DNA of 64,000 bases, taken from assembly GCA_018711685.1 (NCBI GenBank), contig DVHZ01000137.1, forward strand, positions 1 to 64,000, written 5' to 3'. The notes under the pieces are model-generated. The model was not told where the DNA came from and did no database searches. It saw only the letters and a list, made by a program, of their open reading frames with translations. Shown piece after piece: positions 26,386 to 35,496 of this stretch (positions are counted from its first letter, which is position 1; each line of letters begins with the position of its first letter). The position numbers were made by a program, and so were the translations under genes. The stretch is from Candidatus Excrementavichristensenella intestinipullorum (GTDB taxonomy: Bacteria; Bacillota; Clostridia; Christensenellales; Aristaeellaceae).

Positions 26386-28800
26386 ATGAGCAAAATAAAC
26401 ACCTACACAAGACAGCTTGCCCGGGAACTCACTTTGGAGCAGGCGGAAGCCTTCCTCCGCCAGGCACTCCCCTCCAGCGACATAGCCCAGGCCGGCGGGG
26501 ACATGCCCCGGCGGGTAGCCGCTCAGGCCCTTAAGGTCCGGGACTGGGCGCCCTGGGGCGGGTCCATCCCCCAGGATATCTTCAAAGCCTGGGTTTTGTT
26601 CCCCCGGGTCAACAATGAATATTGGGAAGAAGACCGGGCATGGCTGTGGGAGCGGGTTTCCCCCGGCCTGGAAAGGCTGCCCATGGACCAGGCCGCCCTG
26701 GCGGTGAACTACTGGTGCTATCAGATGGCAACCTATCGCTCCACCAGCCCCCGTACCGCCTCCCCCCGGGCCGTCATCAACGCCGGCTACGGCCGCTGCG
26801 GCGAGGAAAGCACCTTGACGGTGAGCGCCCTGCGCAGCGTGGGCATTCCCGCGCGGCAAGCCTACGTGCCCCGCTGGGCTCACTGCGATGACAACCACGC
26901 CTGGGTAGAAGTGTGGGTGGAGGGCGCTTGGCACTATATGGGGGCCTGCGAGCCGGAGCCCGTGCTGGATTCCGGATGGTTTACCGCCGCCGCCAGCAAA
27001 GCCATGCTGGTGCATACCCGGTGCTACGGCCTGTTCCCTCAGGGCGAACGGGTGGAATGGGTGCGGGACGGCGCCTACGAGATCAACCGCACCGGCGCCT
27101 ACGCCTTGGCCCGGGTGCTCACCGTAAGGGTCACCTGCCAGGGCAAGCCGGCGGCTGGGGTGAGCGTGCGCTTTGAGGTATTCAACCACGGGGAATTCTA
27201 TGCCATTTGCGAAAAGGTTACCGGCCCGGCAGGTACGGCGGACCTGCTCACAGGACTGGGTGAACTGTGGATTCGGGGAATACAGGGCGGACGCTGGGTG
27301 TGCGCCAAGACCGACGTGCGCTGCCAAGATTGGGTGGAGCTGCGACTGGAGGATGCCGTAGAATGGGAGAGCCAGCCCACCTTCTTTTCCCTGACGCCTC
27401 CTGCCGAAACCCGGGTGCAGCCCACCCTTTTGCCTGGGGAGGCCCTACGCGCCCATAAGGCCAAGCTGGCCGCCGCCGAGGGGGAACGCAAGGCCCGTCT
27501 AGCCGCTTGCCTCACCGGCCATCCTCTGGCCGACCGGGGGCTGGGCAACGCCTCTCAGATCATGGACTTTCTCAATAATCCCGCTTTTCTCCGGGAGGAC
27601 AAAGAAAGCCTGCTGAACAGCTTGCCGGAAAAGGATTTTTTCGATATGACGGCGAATACCCTTGCCGACGCCCTGGCCGTCGCGCTGCCTTTTAAGGGCG
27701 GCTGGCCCTCGGACATCTGGCGGAAGTATCTACTGTGCCCCCGGGTGGCCTGGGAAATGCGGCTGCCCATCCGTTCCGGCCTACGCGCGGCGCTGCCCCC
27801 GGATATCCGGGACGCATCCGCCCTGTGGCGCCATATCGCCGCAACCGTAGCCTGTAGGGACATGATGCCCGCCACCGTCTACCCGGATTCTCTCACCGCC
27901 TTACGCCGGGGATTCACCTCTCCCACCGGCCGGGATGTGCTGTTCGTGGACGCCTGCCGGTGCCTGGGCATTCCCGCCCGCCTGAACCCTCTCACCTGGG
28001 AAAAGGAATACTGGCGGGAAGACGGCTTCACCGCCGTAGAGCCCCAGTCCGGGGGAGAGGGCGCACTGGTGCTGGAAAACGGAACCGGCTCTCCCTTGGC
28101 CTTCGGCCCCAGCCTGGGCGTAACCCAGGTGCGGGAGGGCAGAGACTATTCCCTGCGCCTGTTGGGTCAAACCCTGGAGGATCAGCTATCCATTCCGGTC
28201 AAGGCAGGTCGTTATCACGTCAACGTAGCGACCCGGCAGATCGATGGCGCTGTGGAGGGCTGGGTCATCCCCGTGGAGGTGCCCGCTGGAGGTCAGGTCC
28301 GCCTACGGGTCGCCCCGCCACCCCAGCGCATAGCCGATAAGCTGATCTGGGCGGAGTTGCCCCCTATTCGCCTCACCAGCGGCCGGGCCTCCCCCCTGCG
28401 CCTGTGTCCCCGGGGCGGCATGGCGGCCTTTGTGTCCCCAGGCGAGGAACCCACCGAGCACTTCCTCAACGAGTTGGTGGAGCGGGCCGCTTGGGTAAAC
28501 CGGCTGGATTACAGCGTGGCGCTGATGGTGAACGAACCGGCCGCCCTAGACGACGAGCGGATACGGCGGGCGCTGGCTCAAGTGAAAAGGGCCAAAGCCT
28601 ATCTGTGCGTGGACGTCCAGGGGCTTCGGGCCTGGCGGCTGTTGATGCGCTGCGGCGACGCGCGCAAACCCTTCTGCGCCGCCATATCCCGCGACGGCCG
28701 CGGGCTGTTCGCCTTTGCCAACTATCGCGTAGGCACGGTGGACGCCCTGATGGATATCCTGGACTGCGCGCAAGCCCATCATGATCCGCAGAAAGAATAG
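26386..28800 (+). CDS. Transglutaminase-like protein with a decayed second copy of the domain
   Basis: 804 residues, no signal peptide. Residues about 45-190 form a transglutaminase-like cysteine hydrolase domain: catalytic Cys138 in GYGRCGEES, His171 in DDNHAWVEVWV. A beta-type domain follows. Residues about 425-570 repeat the same layout (DIWRKYLLCPRVAWE mirrors DIFKAWVLFPRVNNE; RCLGIPARL mirrors RSVGIPARQ) but the Cys is Asp517 and no matching His is seen, so the copy is likely structural. ATG 26386 is preferred; ATG 26341 sits in the terminator. Ends 19 bases before the fucosidase gene. Could be an amidase or peptidase acting on glycoconjugates; the substrate is unknown. Confidence 0.75.
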   Translation: MSKINTYTRQLARELTLEQAEAFLRQALPSSDIAQAGGDMPRRVAAQALKVRDWAPWGGSIPQDIFKAWVLFPRVNNEYWEEDRAWLWERVSPGLERLPMDQAALAVNYWCYQMATYRSTSPRTASPRAVINAGYGRCGEESTLTVSALRSVGIPARQAYVPRWAHCDDNHAWVEVWVEGAWHYMGACEPEPVLDSGWFTAAASKAMLVHTRCYGLFPQGERVEWVRDGAYEINRTGAYALARVLTVRVTCQGKPAAGVSVRFEVFNHGEFYAICEKVTGPAGTADLLTGLGELWIRGIQGGRWVCAKTDVRCQDWVELRLEDAVEWESQPTFFSLTPPAETRVQPTLLPGEALRAHKAKLAAAEGERKARLAACLTGHPLADRGLGNASQIMDFLNNPAFLREDKESLLNSLPEKDFFDMTANTLADALAVALPFKGGWPSDIWRKYLLCPRVAWEMRLPIRSGLRAALPPDIRDASALWRHIAATVACRDMMPATVYPDSLTALRRGFTSPTGRDVLFVDACRCLGIPARLNPLTWEKEYWREDGFTAVEPQSGGEGALVLENGTGSPLAFGPSLGVTQVREGRDYSLRLLGQTLEDQLSIPVKAGRYHVNVATRQIDGAVEGWVIPVEVPAGGQVRLRVAPPPQRIADKLIWAELPPIRLTSGRASPLRLCPRGGMAAFVSPGEEPTEHFLNELVERAAWVNRLDYSVALMVNEPAALDDERIRRALAQVKRAKAYLCVDVQGLRAWRLLMRCGDARKPFCAAISRDGRGLFAFANYRVGTVDALMDILDCAQAHHDPQKE

Positions 28801-28819
28801 GGAAAGGACGAACAAAAGC

Positions 28820-30142
28820 ATGAGCAGCTATCAAATCCGGCCCACCCCCGGAGATATCCGGTGGTTTCGCCACGACCGCTTCGGCATGTTCATTCACATG
28901 GGGCTATACTCCTTGCCTGCGCGGCACGAGTGGATCAAGAACCGGGAGAAAACCCCCGAAGCAAAGTACGACCTGTACCTGAAATACTTTAACCCCGACC
29001 TGTACGACCCCCAGGACTGGGCCCGCCGGGCCAAGGCCGCAGGCATGAAGTACGCGGTGTTCACCACCAAGCACCACGAGGGCTTCTGCATGTTCGACAG
29101 CCAGTATACCGACTATAAGTGTACCAATACCCCCGCCGGGCGGGATTTGGTGCGGGAGTACGTGGACGCCTTCCGCGCCCAGGGCCTGCGGGTGGGCTTC
29201 TACTACTCGGTGATCGACTGGCATCACCCCCAGTTCCCCATCGACATGCTCCACCCCCGCCGGGACGACCCCGACGCCTTCCAGCAGAGCAAAGGCCGGG
29301 ACGTCCGGGTATATGCCCAGTATATGCGGGACCAGGTCACCGAGCTGCTCACCCATTACGGGAAAATCGATATCCTGTGGTTCGATTTCTCCTATCCAGA
29401 ACGGGTGCCCGAGCCGGGCAAGGAATGGATGAAGGGCAAGGGGAAAGAGGACTGGGAGAGCGAAAAGCTAATCCAACTGGCCCGGAAACTGCAGCCCGGC
29501 ATCATCATCGACAACCGGGCCGACGTGGAGCAGGACCTGTGGACCCCGGAGCAGTACCAGCCCATTCAATGGCTGCGCCACCCCAATACCGGCGAATTGG
29601 TCAACTGGGAGGCCTGCCAGACCTTCTCCGGCTCTTGGGGCTATTACCGGGACGAGATGACCTGGAAGAGCCCGGAAATGCTGATTCGCATGTTGGTAAA
29701 CACCGTGGCTCTGGGTGGCAACCTGCTGATGAACGTGGGCCCCACCGCCCGAGGCTACCTGGACAAGCGGGCCTGCGACGCCCTGGGCGTCTACGAGAAC
29801 TGGATGAAGTACAACAGCCGCTCCATCTACGGCTGCACCATGGCCGAGCCGGAACTGTTGCCCACCTGTCCCCCGGACTGCCGATATACCCAAAGCGAGG
29901 ACGGCAAGCGCCTCTATATCCATTTGTTCGCCTATCCCTTCGCCCACCTGCAGATCCAGGGCCTGGCGGGCAAGGTAGAATACGCCCAGTTCCTCCACGA
30001 CGGCAGCGAGATTCTGTTCACCGAAGGGAAAGTAGATCACTTCAGCGTAGGCGCCTCACAAGCCAGCGGCCTGTTCGTTCTAGAACTTCCCCCGGTAAAA
30101 CCCGACACTCTGGTCCCTGTGATCGAGCTATTCCTCAAATAA
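28820..30142 (+). CDS. Alpha-L-fucosidase, glycoside hydrolase family 29
   Basis: 440 residues, no signal peptide, so cytoplasmic. RHDRFGMFIHMGLYS, TTKHHEGFCMFDS (substrate histidines) and GKIDILWFDFS with the nucleophile Asp189 are GH29 hallmarks, as is NVGPTARGYLD. It removes terminal alpha-L-fucose from oligosaccharides after import. ATG 28820 follows GGAAAGGACG by 9 bases; a longer upstream frame is rejected. With the Lpl-type importer, the transglutaminase-like protein and the divergent ROK regulator it forms a fucosylated-glycan use locus. Confidence 0.92.
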   Translation: MSSYQIRPTPGDIRWFRHDRFGMFIHMGLYSLPARHEWIKNREKTPEAKYDLYLKYFNPDLYDPQDWARRAKAAGMKYAVFTTKHHEGFCMFDSQYTDYKCTNTPAGRDLVREYVDAFRAQGLRVGFYYSVIDWHHPQFPIDMLHPRRDDPDAFQQSKGRDVRVYAQYMRDQVTELLTHYGKIDILWFDFSYPERVPEPGKEWMKGKGKEDWESEKLIQLARKLQPGIIIDNRADVEQDLWTPEQYQPIQWLRHPNTGELVNWEACQTFSGSWGYYRDEMTWKSPEMLIRMLVNTVALGGNLLMNVGPTARGYLDKRACDALGVYENWMKYNSRSIYGCTMAEPELLPTCPPDCRYTQSEDGKRLYIHLFAYPFAHLQIQGLAGKVEYAQFLHDGSEILFTEGKVDHFSVGASQASGLFVLELPPVKPDTLVPVIELFLK

Positions 30143-30154
30143 CGCCCGCCCCCA

Positions 30155-30187
30155 ACGCCCGGATCCCCCACCGCGGTATCCGGGCGT
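30155..30187 (+). terminator. Hairpin after the fucosidase gene
   Basis: Perfect 10-bp stem ACGCCCGGAT (30155-30164)/ATCCGGGCGT (30178-30187), but little T tail follows, so termination strength is uncertain. Confidence 0.5.
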
Positions 30188-30279
30188 CAGCGTCCTCCAT
30201 CATGGCCACCGGCTAAGCAGGCGGTTTGACTCCGCCCTATAAGGGCATGATACCGGCCGCGTTTAGGCCCTCAGCGCAC

Positions 30280-30318
30280 TGACACACCCCGCATTTGTAT
30301 GGCATACGGGGTGTGTCA
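30280..30318. repeat. Strong 12-bp inverted repeat in the gap before kdpE
   Basis: TGACACACCCCG (30280-30291) and CGGGGTGTGTCA (30307-30318) are exact complements around 15 bases; GCA/TGC extend the stem past one mismatch. No T tail on either strand. Rest of the 30188-30631 gap shows no gene. Confidence 0.6.
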
Positions 30319-30631
30319 ATGCGTGAAGCCGAATCAGAAAGCGGATGATCCGCTTGATATTCTGCATTGCTGCGGTCCGGGAAGCATTGCCCGCGCACCT
30401 TCGCAATGTTAACCATGCGCACATCGCGTAGGCCGTGATTTACTTTGGCCCGGACAAGTTTGAAACGGTATTTCCCGTAGGCGGGGGGATTTGTCCCATC
30501 GCAAGGGTGCGCTTTCCAGACGGCGATTATCCAGCGGCATCGCCCGATAACCGCCTTCTCGAAAGTTGTTCCTTCCCCGCCGCGCCTGTTCCCCTTTGTG
30601 GGAAAAGATTGATGTCAGGCTCTATTGGAGC

Positions 30632-31330
30632 TCAGCCTACCTTAATCATCCGATAGCCCACGCCGATGTGGGTCTGAATGAACTGGGGAGAGTCGGGAGC
30701 GCTCTCCAGCTTTTTGCGCAGAGTAGCCATGAATACCCGCAGAGAGGCGATATCGTTCTCCCATCCGTTGCCCCACACCTTCTGGGTGATAAAAGTGTGG
30801 GTCAGCACCTTGCCGGTATTCTGGGCTAGTAGGCACAGGAGCTTGTACTCGATGGGCGTCAGGTGCATCTCCTCCCCTTTCATGTAGGCGCACCGGGCGG
30901 CGTAATCAATGCGCAGGTCTCCGTTGACGAACGCCGTTTCCCCCAACCGCTCTCCCTCCATCATGGACAATCTGCGCTGGGTCACCCGCAGCCGGGCCAA
31001 CAGTTCCTCCACGGAAAAGGGCTTGGTCAAGTAGTCGTCCGCCCCGGCGTCGAGGGCCTGTATCTTGTCGCTATCCTCGCTGCGGGCGCTGATGACGATG
31101 ATGGGAGCCATGGACCAGGCCCGTATCTTGTGAATCAGTTCTACGCCGTCCATATCGGGCAAGCCCAGGTCCAGCAGGATTACCTCCGGATTGTGAGAGG
31201 TGGCTTCCATGATGGCGGCCTCCCCGGTAGGCGCTTCCACGTAGCGGTAATCGTGAGCCTTCAGGGTAGTGCAGATCAGGTTGCGCACGGGCTTATCGTC
31301 CTCCACTACCAGGATGAGCAGCTTATTCAT
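30632..31330 (-). CDS. kdpE: KdpE response regulator
   Basis: 232 residues: receiver domain (VVEDDKPVRN acid pocket, phosphorylated Asp in ILLDLGLPDMDG near residue 53, Lys in YLTKPF) and an OmpR-type winged helix (LTPIEYKLLCLLAQNTGKVL, GYRMIKVG end). Takes phosphate from the KdpD sensor and activates potassium-uptake genes in known systems. Start overlaps the kdpD stop by 8 bases. No kdpFABC genes lie nearby; the adjacent trkA suggests that this pair regulates a Trk/Ktr-type system instead. Confidence 0.93.
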   Translation of the reverse strand: MNKLLILVVEDDKPVRNLICTTLKAHDYRYVEAPTGEAAIMEATSHNPEVILLDLGLPDMDGVELIHKIRAWSMAPIIVISARSEDSDKIQALDAGADDYLTKPFSVEELLARLRVTQRRLSMMEGERLGETAFVNGDLRIDYAARCAYMKGEEMHLTPIEYKLLCLLAQNTGKVLTHTFITQKVWGNGWENDIASLRVFMATLRKKLESAPDSPQFIQTHIGVGYRMIKVG

Positions 31331-34208
31331 GAAGTGTTACCTCCTCGGCGGGCAAGGTGAACTCGAATATCGCGCCGTGGGGTTGGTTATCCTCCACCCA
31401 GATGCTGCCCCCGTGGGCAGCCACAATGGCCTTGCATAGGGCCAAGCCCAACCCCAGGCTGCGGCGGCTGTCGGATATTACTGCGCCGCCGCAATAGAAC
31501 ATATCGAAGACGTGGGCCTTTGCTTCTGGGGGGATGCCCGGCCCGTCATCGCTGATCCGCACGTGAACCCAGCCCTCCGCCTTGCGGGTTTCGATGAGGA
31601 TGTGTGAGCCGGGGGGCGTGTATTTGATGGCGTTGTCCACCACATTGATGACCACCTGGACGATGAGCCGGGCGTCCATGCGGGCCAGGATGAATTCCTC
31701 CTGGCTGCTGGTGCGAATCTCATGCTCCACGCTCTTGCGGTTGATGTGCTGCAGCGCTTCGGCGATCACCTCATCCATCAGCTCCGCCGACAGGTGCAGG
31801 TTCATCCGCCCCTCCTCGATACGGGTCACCGACAGAAGGTTTTCCACCAGGTTAATCAGCCAGATGGCGTCATCGTAGATGCCGGCGCAAATTTGACGCC
31901 TGTTGGCCTCGTCCAAGCTAACGCTGTTGGACATCAGGTTGCTGGCGTTGCCCAGGATGGAAGTGAGGGGGGTGCGAAGGTCGTGGGAGATGGCCCGCAG
32001 CAGGTTGGCTCGCAACTGCTCGTTTTTGGCCAGCACGGTAGCCGCTTCTTTCTCCCGAGCGTTTTTCTCGTTTTCCAGGGCCAACGCTCCCTCGCCCAGG
32101 ATGGACAGCAGCACGCTGTACTCAAAGCCGTCCAAGGGAGCTTCCCGTACGGCCACGCCGGCCACGCCGTATACCTTTTGCTGCACCCGGATGGCCAAGT
32201 ATAGGCCTTGGGCGGCGGACAATGTGTCCGTAGTGGCCCCAGCTTGCTTGTTATTCCTAAAGACCCACCGGGCCACATCCGCCTCCTGGGGCGTGGTCAG
32301 GGTCTCCCCCGACCGCTCTCCCGCAGCGAACACCTGGGGGAAACCCAGTTCCCCCTCCTCTGCCAGGTAGATCACCACATCCCGCTTCAGCAGTTTTACC
32401 ATCTGCCCCGCCAATGCCCCGGCGATGGCCTGGCGGTCCTTGGCGCGGCTGAGCAGTTGATCGGTGTCCAGCAAGATGCGGGTCCGATAAGCCGCCTGGG
32501 CCGATTGGCGGGCCTGGTCCTTCAGTCGTACCGCCAGGGTGCCGGTGATGTAGGCGGTGAGGAACATGACCAAAAAGGTGGCTGGATACCCCATCTCGTA
32601 GGCGTGGAGGGTAAAGCGGGGCTCGGTAAACAAAAAGTTGAATATGGCCACGCTGGCGATGGCCGACACCATGCTGTAGGCCCAATGGTTTGTAAGAATG
32701 GAGGTAACCAGCACCCCCAGAATATAGGCCATGATGATGTTGGCATCAGTAAAGCCCATCTGGTAAAAGGCCAAACTCAGCCCGGTGGCGCATAGCAAGA
32801 TGCCGCCGCTCTTGAGCAGGTCCACCCAGGAGAAGGCGGCCAGGCGCCCGGACCGGGGCCGGTAACCGTAGTCCTCACGCCCATCGGGGATCACGTGGAC
32901 ATCCAGGCCCGGCGCCCGGGCGATGAGCTGATCCGCCAGGGCCGTCTTACGCCACAGCCGCCCTCGGGGGGCGGCGCTACGGCCCAGCACGATGGCGGAC
33001 GCGCCAGACAGCCTGGCGAACTGGGCGATCTGGTAGGCGATATCGTCCCCATAAGCGGTTTCCACAACCGCGCCCAACTGGCGGGCGAGGCGGATATTGC
33101 CCCAAAGCCGTTCCCTGTCCTCTTCCTCCATTCGCTTCAGCCCTGGCGTCTCCACAAACAGCGCGGTGAACCGCCCATGGAAGGCGGCAGCCATCCTGGC
33201 GGCGGTGCGGATGATCTTGGGATTGGAGGGGGAAGAGGACAGGCATGCCAGCACATGTTCCTCTCCCAAGCTGCCGGCGCCCCCGGCCAACCGGTTTACC
33301 CGGTCGGCGCACCGGCGCAGGGCAATCTCCCTGAGAGCAGTCAAGCTCTGCAGGGTGAAAAAACGCTCCGCCGCCTGGCGCCCATGACCTTGGAGGCATA
33401 TTTCCCCCGCCTTGTAGCGCTTGATCAGGTCGCCGGGCTCCATATCCACCAATTCCACCTGGTCGGCCCGGTCGAACACCTGATCGGGAACGCGCTCCCC
33501 CACCACCACGCCGGTGAGGACGGCTACCGCGTCGTTGAGGCTCTCAATGTGCTCCACGTTCAAGGTGGTATATACGTCTATCCCTGCGCCCAGCAGTTCC
33601 CCCACGTCTTGGTAGCGCTTGCTATGGCGGCAGCCCGGTCCGTTGGCGTGGGCCAGCTGGTCCACCAAGATCAATTGGGGTCTGCGAGCCAGAGCGCCAT
33701 CCAGGTCCAGCTCTCCCGCTCCCGGGCCCGGGCCCTTTCGGGGCAACTGTTCCAAGCCGACCAGCAGGGCCTGGGTCTTGGGCTGACCGTGGGTATCCAC
33801 CCAGCCCGCTACCACGTCTACCCCACGTTTGCGCGCCTGATGGGCCGCCTTGAGCATGGCATAGGTCTTCCCCACCCCGGCGCCATAGCCCAGGTAGATG
33901 CGCAGCCGTCCCCGGCCGCCTTTGTCCCCCTCCGCTTCCTCTTCCACGACTCGGGGCAGCGCCATAGGAGCGTATCTTCTTCTCTGCATAGCAAGGCCCT
34001 CCACCCCTTGATTATACCACTTCTTGGCAAACATGGCGTTAAGGGTCCTGCCGTTTTCCTCTTTTCCATTCCCATTGGGGGAACGATCCTCCGCTCCTTC
34101 CTCCGGTTCCCCCACGTGGTCTCGAATGAAGCCGTCCACCCGCTCCATCAGCACAAGGCCGGCCAACGCCATCAGCAAAAAGGCGGCGAGCAACAAGGCT
34201 TCCTTCAC
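31323..34208 (-). CDS. kdpD: KdpD potassium sensor histidine kinase with an extra N-terminal membrane extension
   Basis: 961 residues if the long frame is used. Residues 1-25 form a membrane helix and about 26-73 a charged linker absent from usual KdpD, which begins close to the GYGAGVGKTYAML Walker A motif (here near 106). Then the KdpD/UspA-like domains, four membrane helices (about 478-570), a GAF region, and HisKA (AISHDLRTPL, phosphorylated His742) plus HATPase (NVVDNAIKYTPPG, DDGPGIPPEA). Met74, preceded by GGAGGG and by a TGGTATAAT element, could be a separate start giving a normal 888-residue KdpD. Same operon as trkA (upstream) and kdpE (8-base overlap). Confidence 0.92.
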   Translation of the reverse strand: MKEALLLAAFLLMALAGLVLMERVDGFIRDHVGEPEEGAEDRSPNGNGKEENGRTLNAMFAKKWYNQGVEGLAMQRRRYAPMALPRVVEEEAEGDKGGRGRLRIYLGYGAGVGKTYAMLKAAHQARKRGVDVVAGWVDTHGQPKTQALLVGLEQLPRKGPGPGAGELDLDGALARRPQLILVDQLAHANGPGCRHSKRYQDVGELLGAGIDVYTTLNVEHIESLNDAVAVLTGVVVGERVPDQVFDRADQVELVDMEPGDLIKRYKAGEICLQGHGRQAAERFFTLQSLTALREIALRRCADRVNRLAGGAGSLGEEHVLACLSSSPSNPKIIRTAARMAAAFHGRFTALFVETPGLKRMEEEDRERLWGNIRLARQLGAVVETAYGDDIAYQIAQFARLSGASAIVLGRSAAPRGRLWRKTALADQLIARAPGLDVHVIPDGREDYGYRPRSGRLAAFSWVDLLKSGGILLCATGLSLAFYQMGFTDANIIMAYILGVLVTSILTNHWAYSMVSAIASVAIFNFLFTEPRFTLHAYEMGYPATFLVMFLTAYITGTLAVRLKDQARQSAQAAYRTRILLDTDQLLSRAKDRQAIAGALAGQMVKLLKRDVVIYLAEEGELGFPQVFAAGERSGETLTTPQEADVARWVFRNNKQAGATTDTLSAAQGLYLAIRVQQKVYGVAGVAVREAPLDGFEYSVLLSILGEGALALENEKNAREKEAATVLAKNEQLRANLLRAISHDLRTPLTSILGNASNLMSNSVSLDEANRRQICAGIYDDAIWLINLVENLLSVTRIEEGRMNLHLSAELMDEVIAEALQHINRKSVEHEIRTSSQEEFILARMDARLIVQVVINVVDNAIKYTPPGSHILIETRKAEGWVHVRISDDGPGIPPEAKAHVFDMFYCGGAVISDSRRSLGLGLALCKAIVAAHGGSIWVEDNQPHGAIFEFTLPAEEVTLHE
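34011..34019 (-). promoter_or_regulatory. Possible internal extended -10 promoter inside kdpD
   Basis: TGGTATAAT on the minus strand (34019-34011), 22 bases before the in-frame ATG at 33989 that has its own ribosome site. No clear -35. Confidence 0.4.
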
Positions 34209-34239
34209 GTCAACCCTCCCCTTTCCAGCGCCGGCCCGG

Positions 34240-34887
34240 CTAGATGTGGAAGCAGCGCTGAATATCCCGGTTACTGCCCACTACCAGGATGGTTTCTTCT
34301 GAATTCAGCACCGTGGTGGAGCTAACGGCCATATCCAGCCGCTTGCCTCGCTTCATTCCCAGGATGTTCAGCCCATACCTGCGCCGTACGTCCAAATCCC
34401 CTACCGTCCTGCCCGCCCATCCCTTGGGCGGACTTACCTCTACGATGGCGTTGTCCCCGTCCAGCTGGATGTAATCCAGTATGTGGTCGGCGGTGTACCG
34501 GATCGCGGCCCAGGAAGCCACTTGTTTTTCCGGATACACCACTTCGTCCGCCCCATTGCGCAGCAAAAACTTGGCTTGGATATCTCGGGTGGCGCGGGAT
34601 ACCACTACCTTGGCCCCCAGTTCCTTCAGCAGCGACGTAGTCTCCAAGGAGCTTTGAAAGTTGTGCCCCACAGCCACCACACACACGTCGAAATTTCCCA
34701 CTCCCAAGGACTTGAGAAAATCCTCCTCCATGGCGTCCCCAATCTGGGCGTTGGTTACATAGGGCAACGCGGCCTGCACCCGCTCCTCCCGCTGGTCGAT
34801 AGCCATCACCTGATGGCCCAACTCGTGCAGTTTCACCGCTACATGCCAGCCAAACCGGCCCAAGCCGATGAGCAGAACGTTCTTCAT
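34240..34887 (-). CDS. trkA: TrkA/KtrA-type potassium channel regulatory subunit
   Basis: 215 residues: RCK_N Rossmann domain with GLGRFGWHVA (GxGxxG near residue 8) and Asp ending strand two (AIDQRE), then an RCK_C domain (GRTVGDLDVRRRYGLNILGM). Such rings bind NAD(H) or ATP and gate a TrkH/KtrB potassium channel at the membrane. GAGGAGAG precedes the ATG. The channel gene itself is not in the window. The kdpD frame starts 31 bases downstream, so transport and sensing genes share an operon. Confidence 0.92.
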   Translation of the reverse strand: MKNVLLIGLGRFGWHVAVKLHELGHQVMAIDQREERVQAALPYVTNAQIGDAMEEDFLKSLGVGNFDVCVVAVGHNFQSSLETTSLLKELGAKVVVSRATRDIQAKFLLRNGADEVVYPEKQVASWAAIRYTADHILDYIQLDGDNAIVEVSPPKGWAGRTVGDLDVRRRYGLNILGMKRGKRLDMAVSSTTVLNSEETILVVGSNRDIQRCFHI

Positions 34888-34977
34888 GGCGTTTCTCTCC
34901 TCGTTTTTTCCCCGGTAAACCTACAGGTTCTCCTTCTCCGCTTTCATTATCCCACGCCCGCCATGAAAACGGCATGA

Positions 34978-35496
34978 AGAACCAAGCCGTCACATTAAGG
35001 CCGCATAAAGGCCCCTTCTAGGCCTCGGCCTCTGGATCAAGGGCTCCGCCCTACGCAGGCGAGACCGGCCTCCCCCGTTGGTTCAAGGCTGCCCATTTCA
35101 TGCTGCGCACGTTGCACCTTTCTTCCCTTTCGGGGGTTTCCCCATCCCATCCAGACAGGGCCCCGTTCCGTGCGAAACCGGAACCGTCCCAGGCTGGAGC
35201 GGTTCCGGTCCTATATCTTCTGCTATGAAATGCTTCTGTATATGGACAAGGCGTCCTCCTATCTACGTGGAGAACGCCCCTGAATGATGCTCATTTTTCC
35301 CTATTATTTTATTCTATTGCCCATAAACCGGCCCATTATTCCCTAATATTACGGAATCTCAGCCGATTTTCAGGAATTCAGGCCCATAAAAACCATTTTT
35401 CCCCAGTTCCATTCATCACATTCCGCTATTTCCCGTTTCATTCCCCACTCTAGGCCCATATTTCCCCAACAATTCCTCGGTTCCGAGGTATGCCGG
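34978..35496. other. Intergenic region with a hairpin and an AT-rich tract
   Basis: No gene recognised. A perfect 10-bp stem (ACCGGAACCG 35177-35186/CGGTTCCGGT 35200-35209) and, next to the degV stop, a short CCTCGG-TT-CCGAGG hairpin (35475-35488) are present. The tract 35280-35470 repeats short strings such as GGCCCAT and TTCCC without clear order. Confidence 0.45.

Noticed and set aside
32895..34325. 476-codon plus-strand frame opposite kdpD
   Set aside because: Kept open by GC-rich codon use of kdpD; no recognisable protein pattern.
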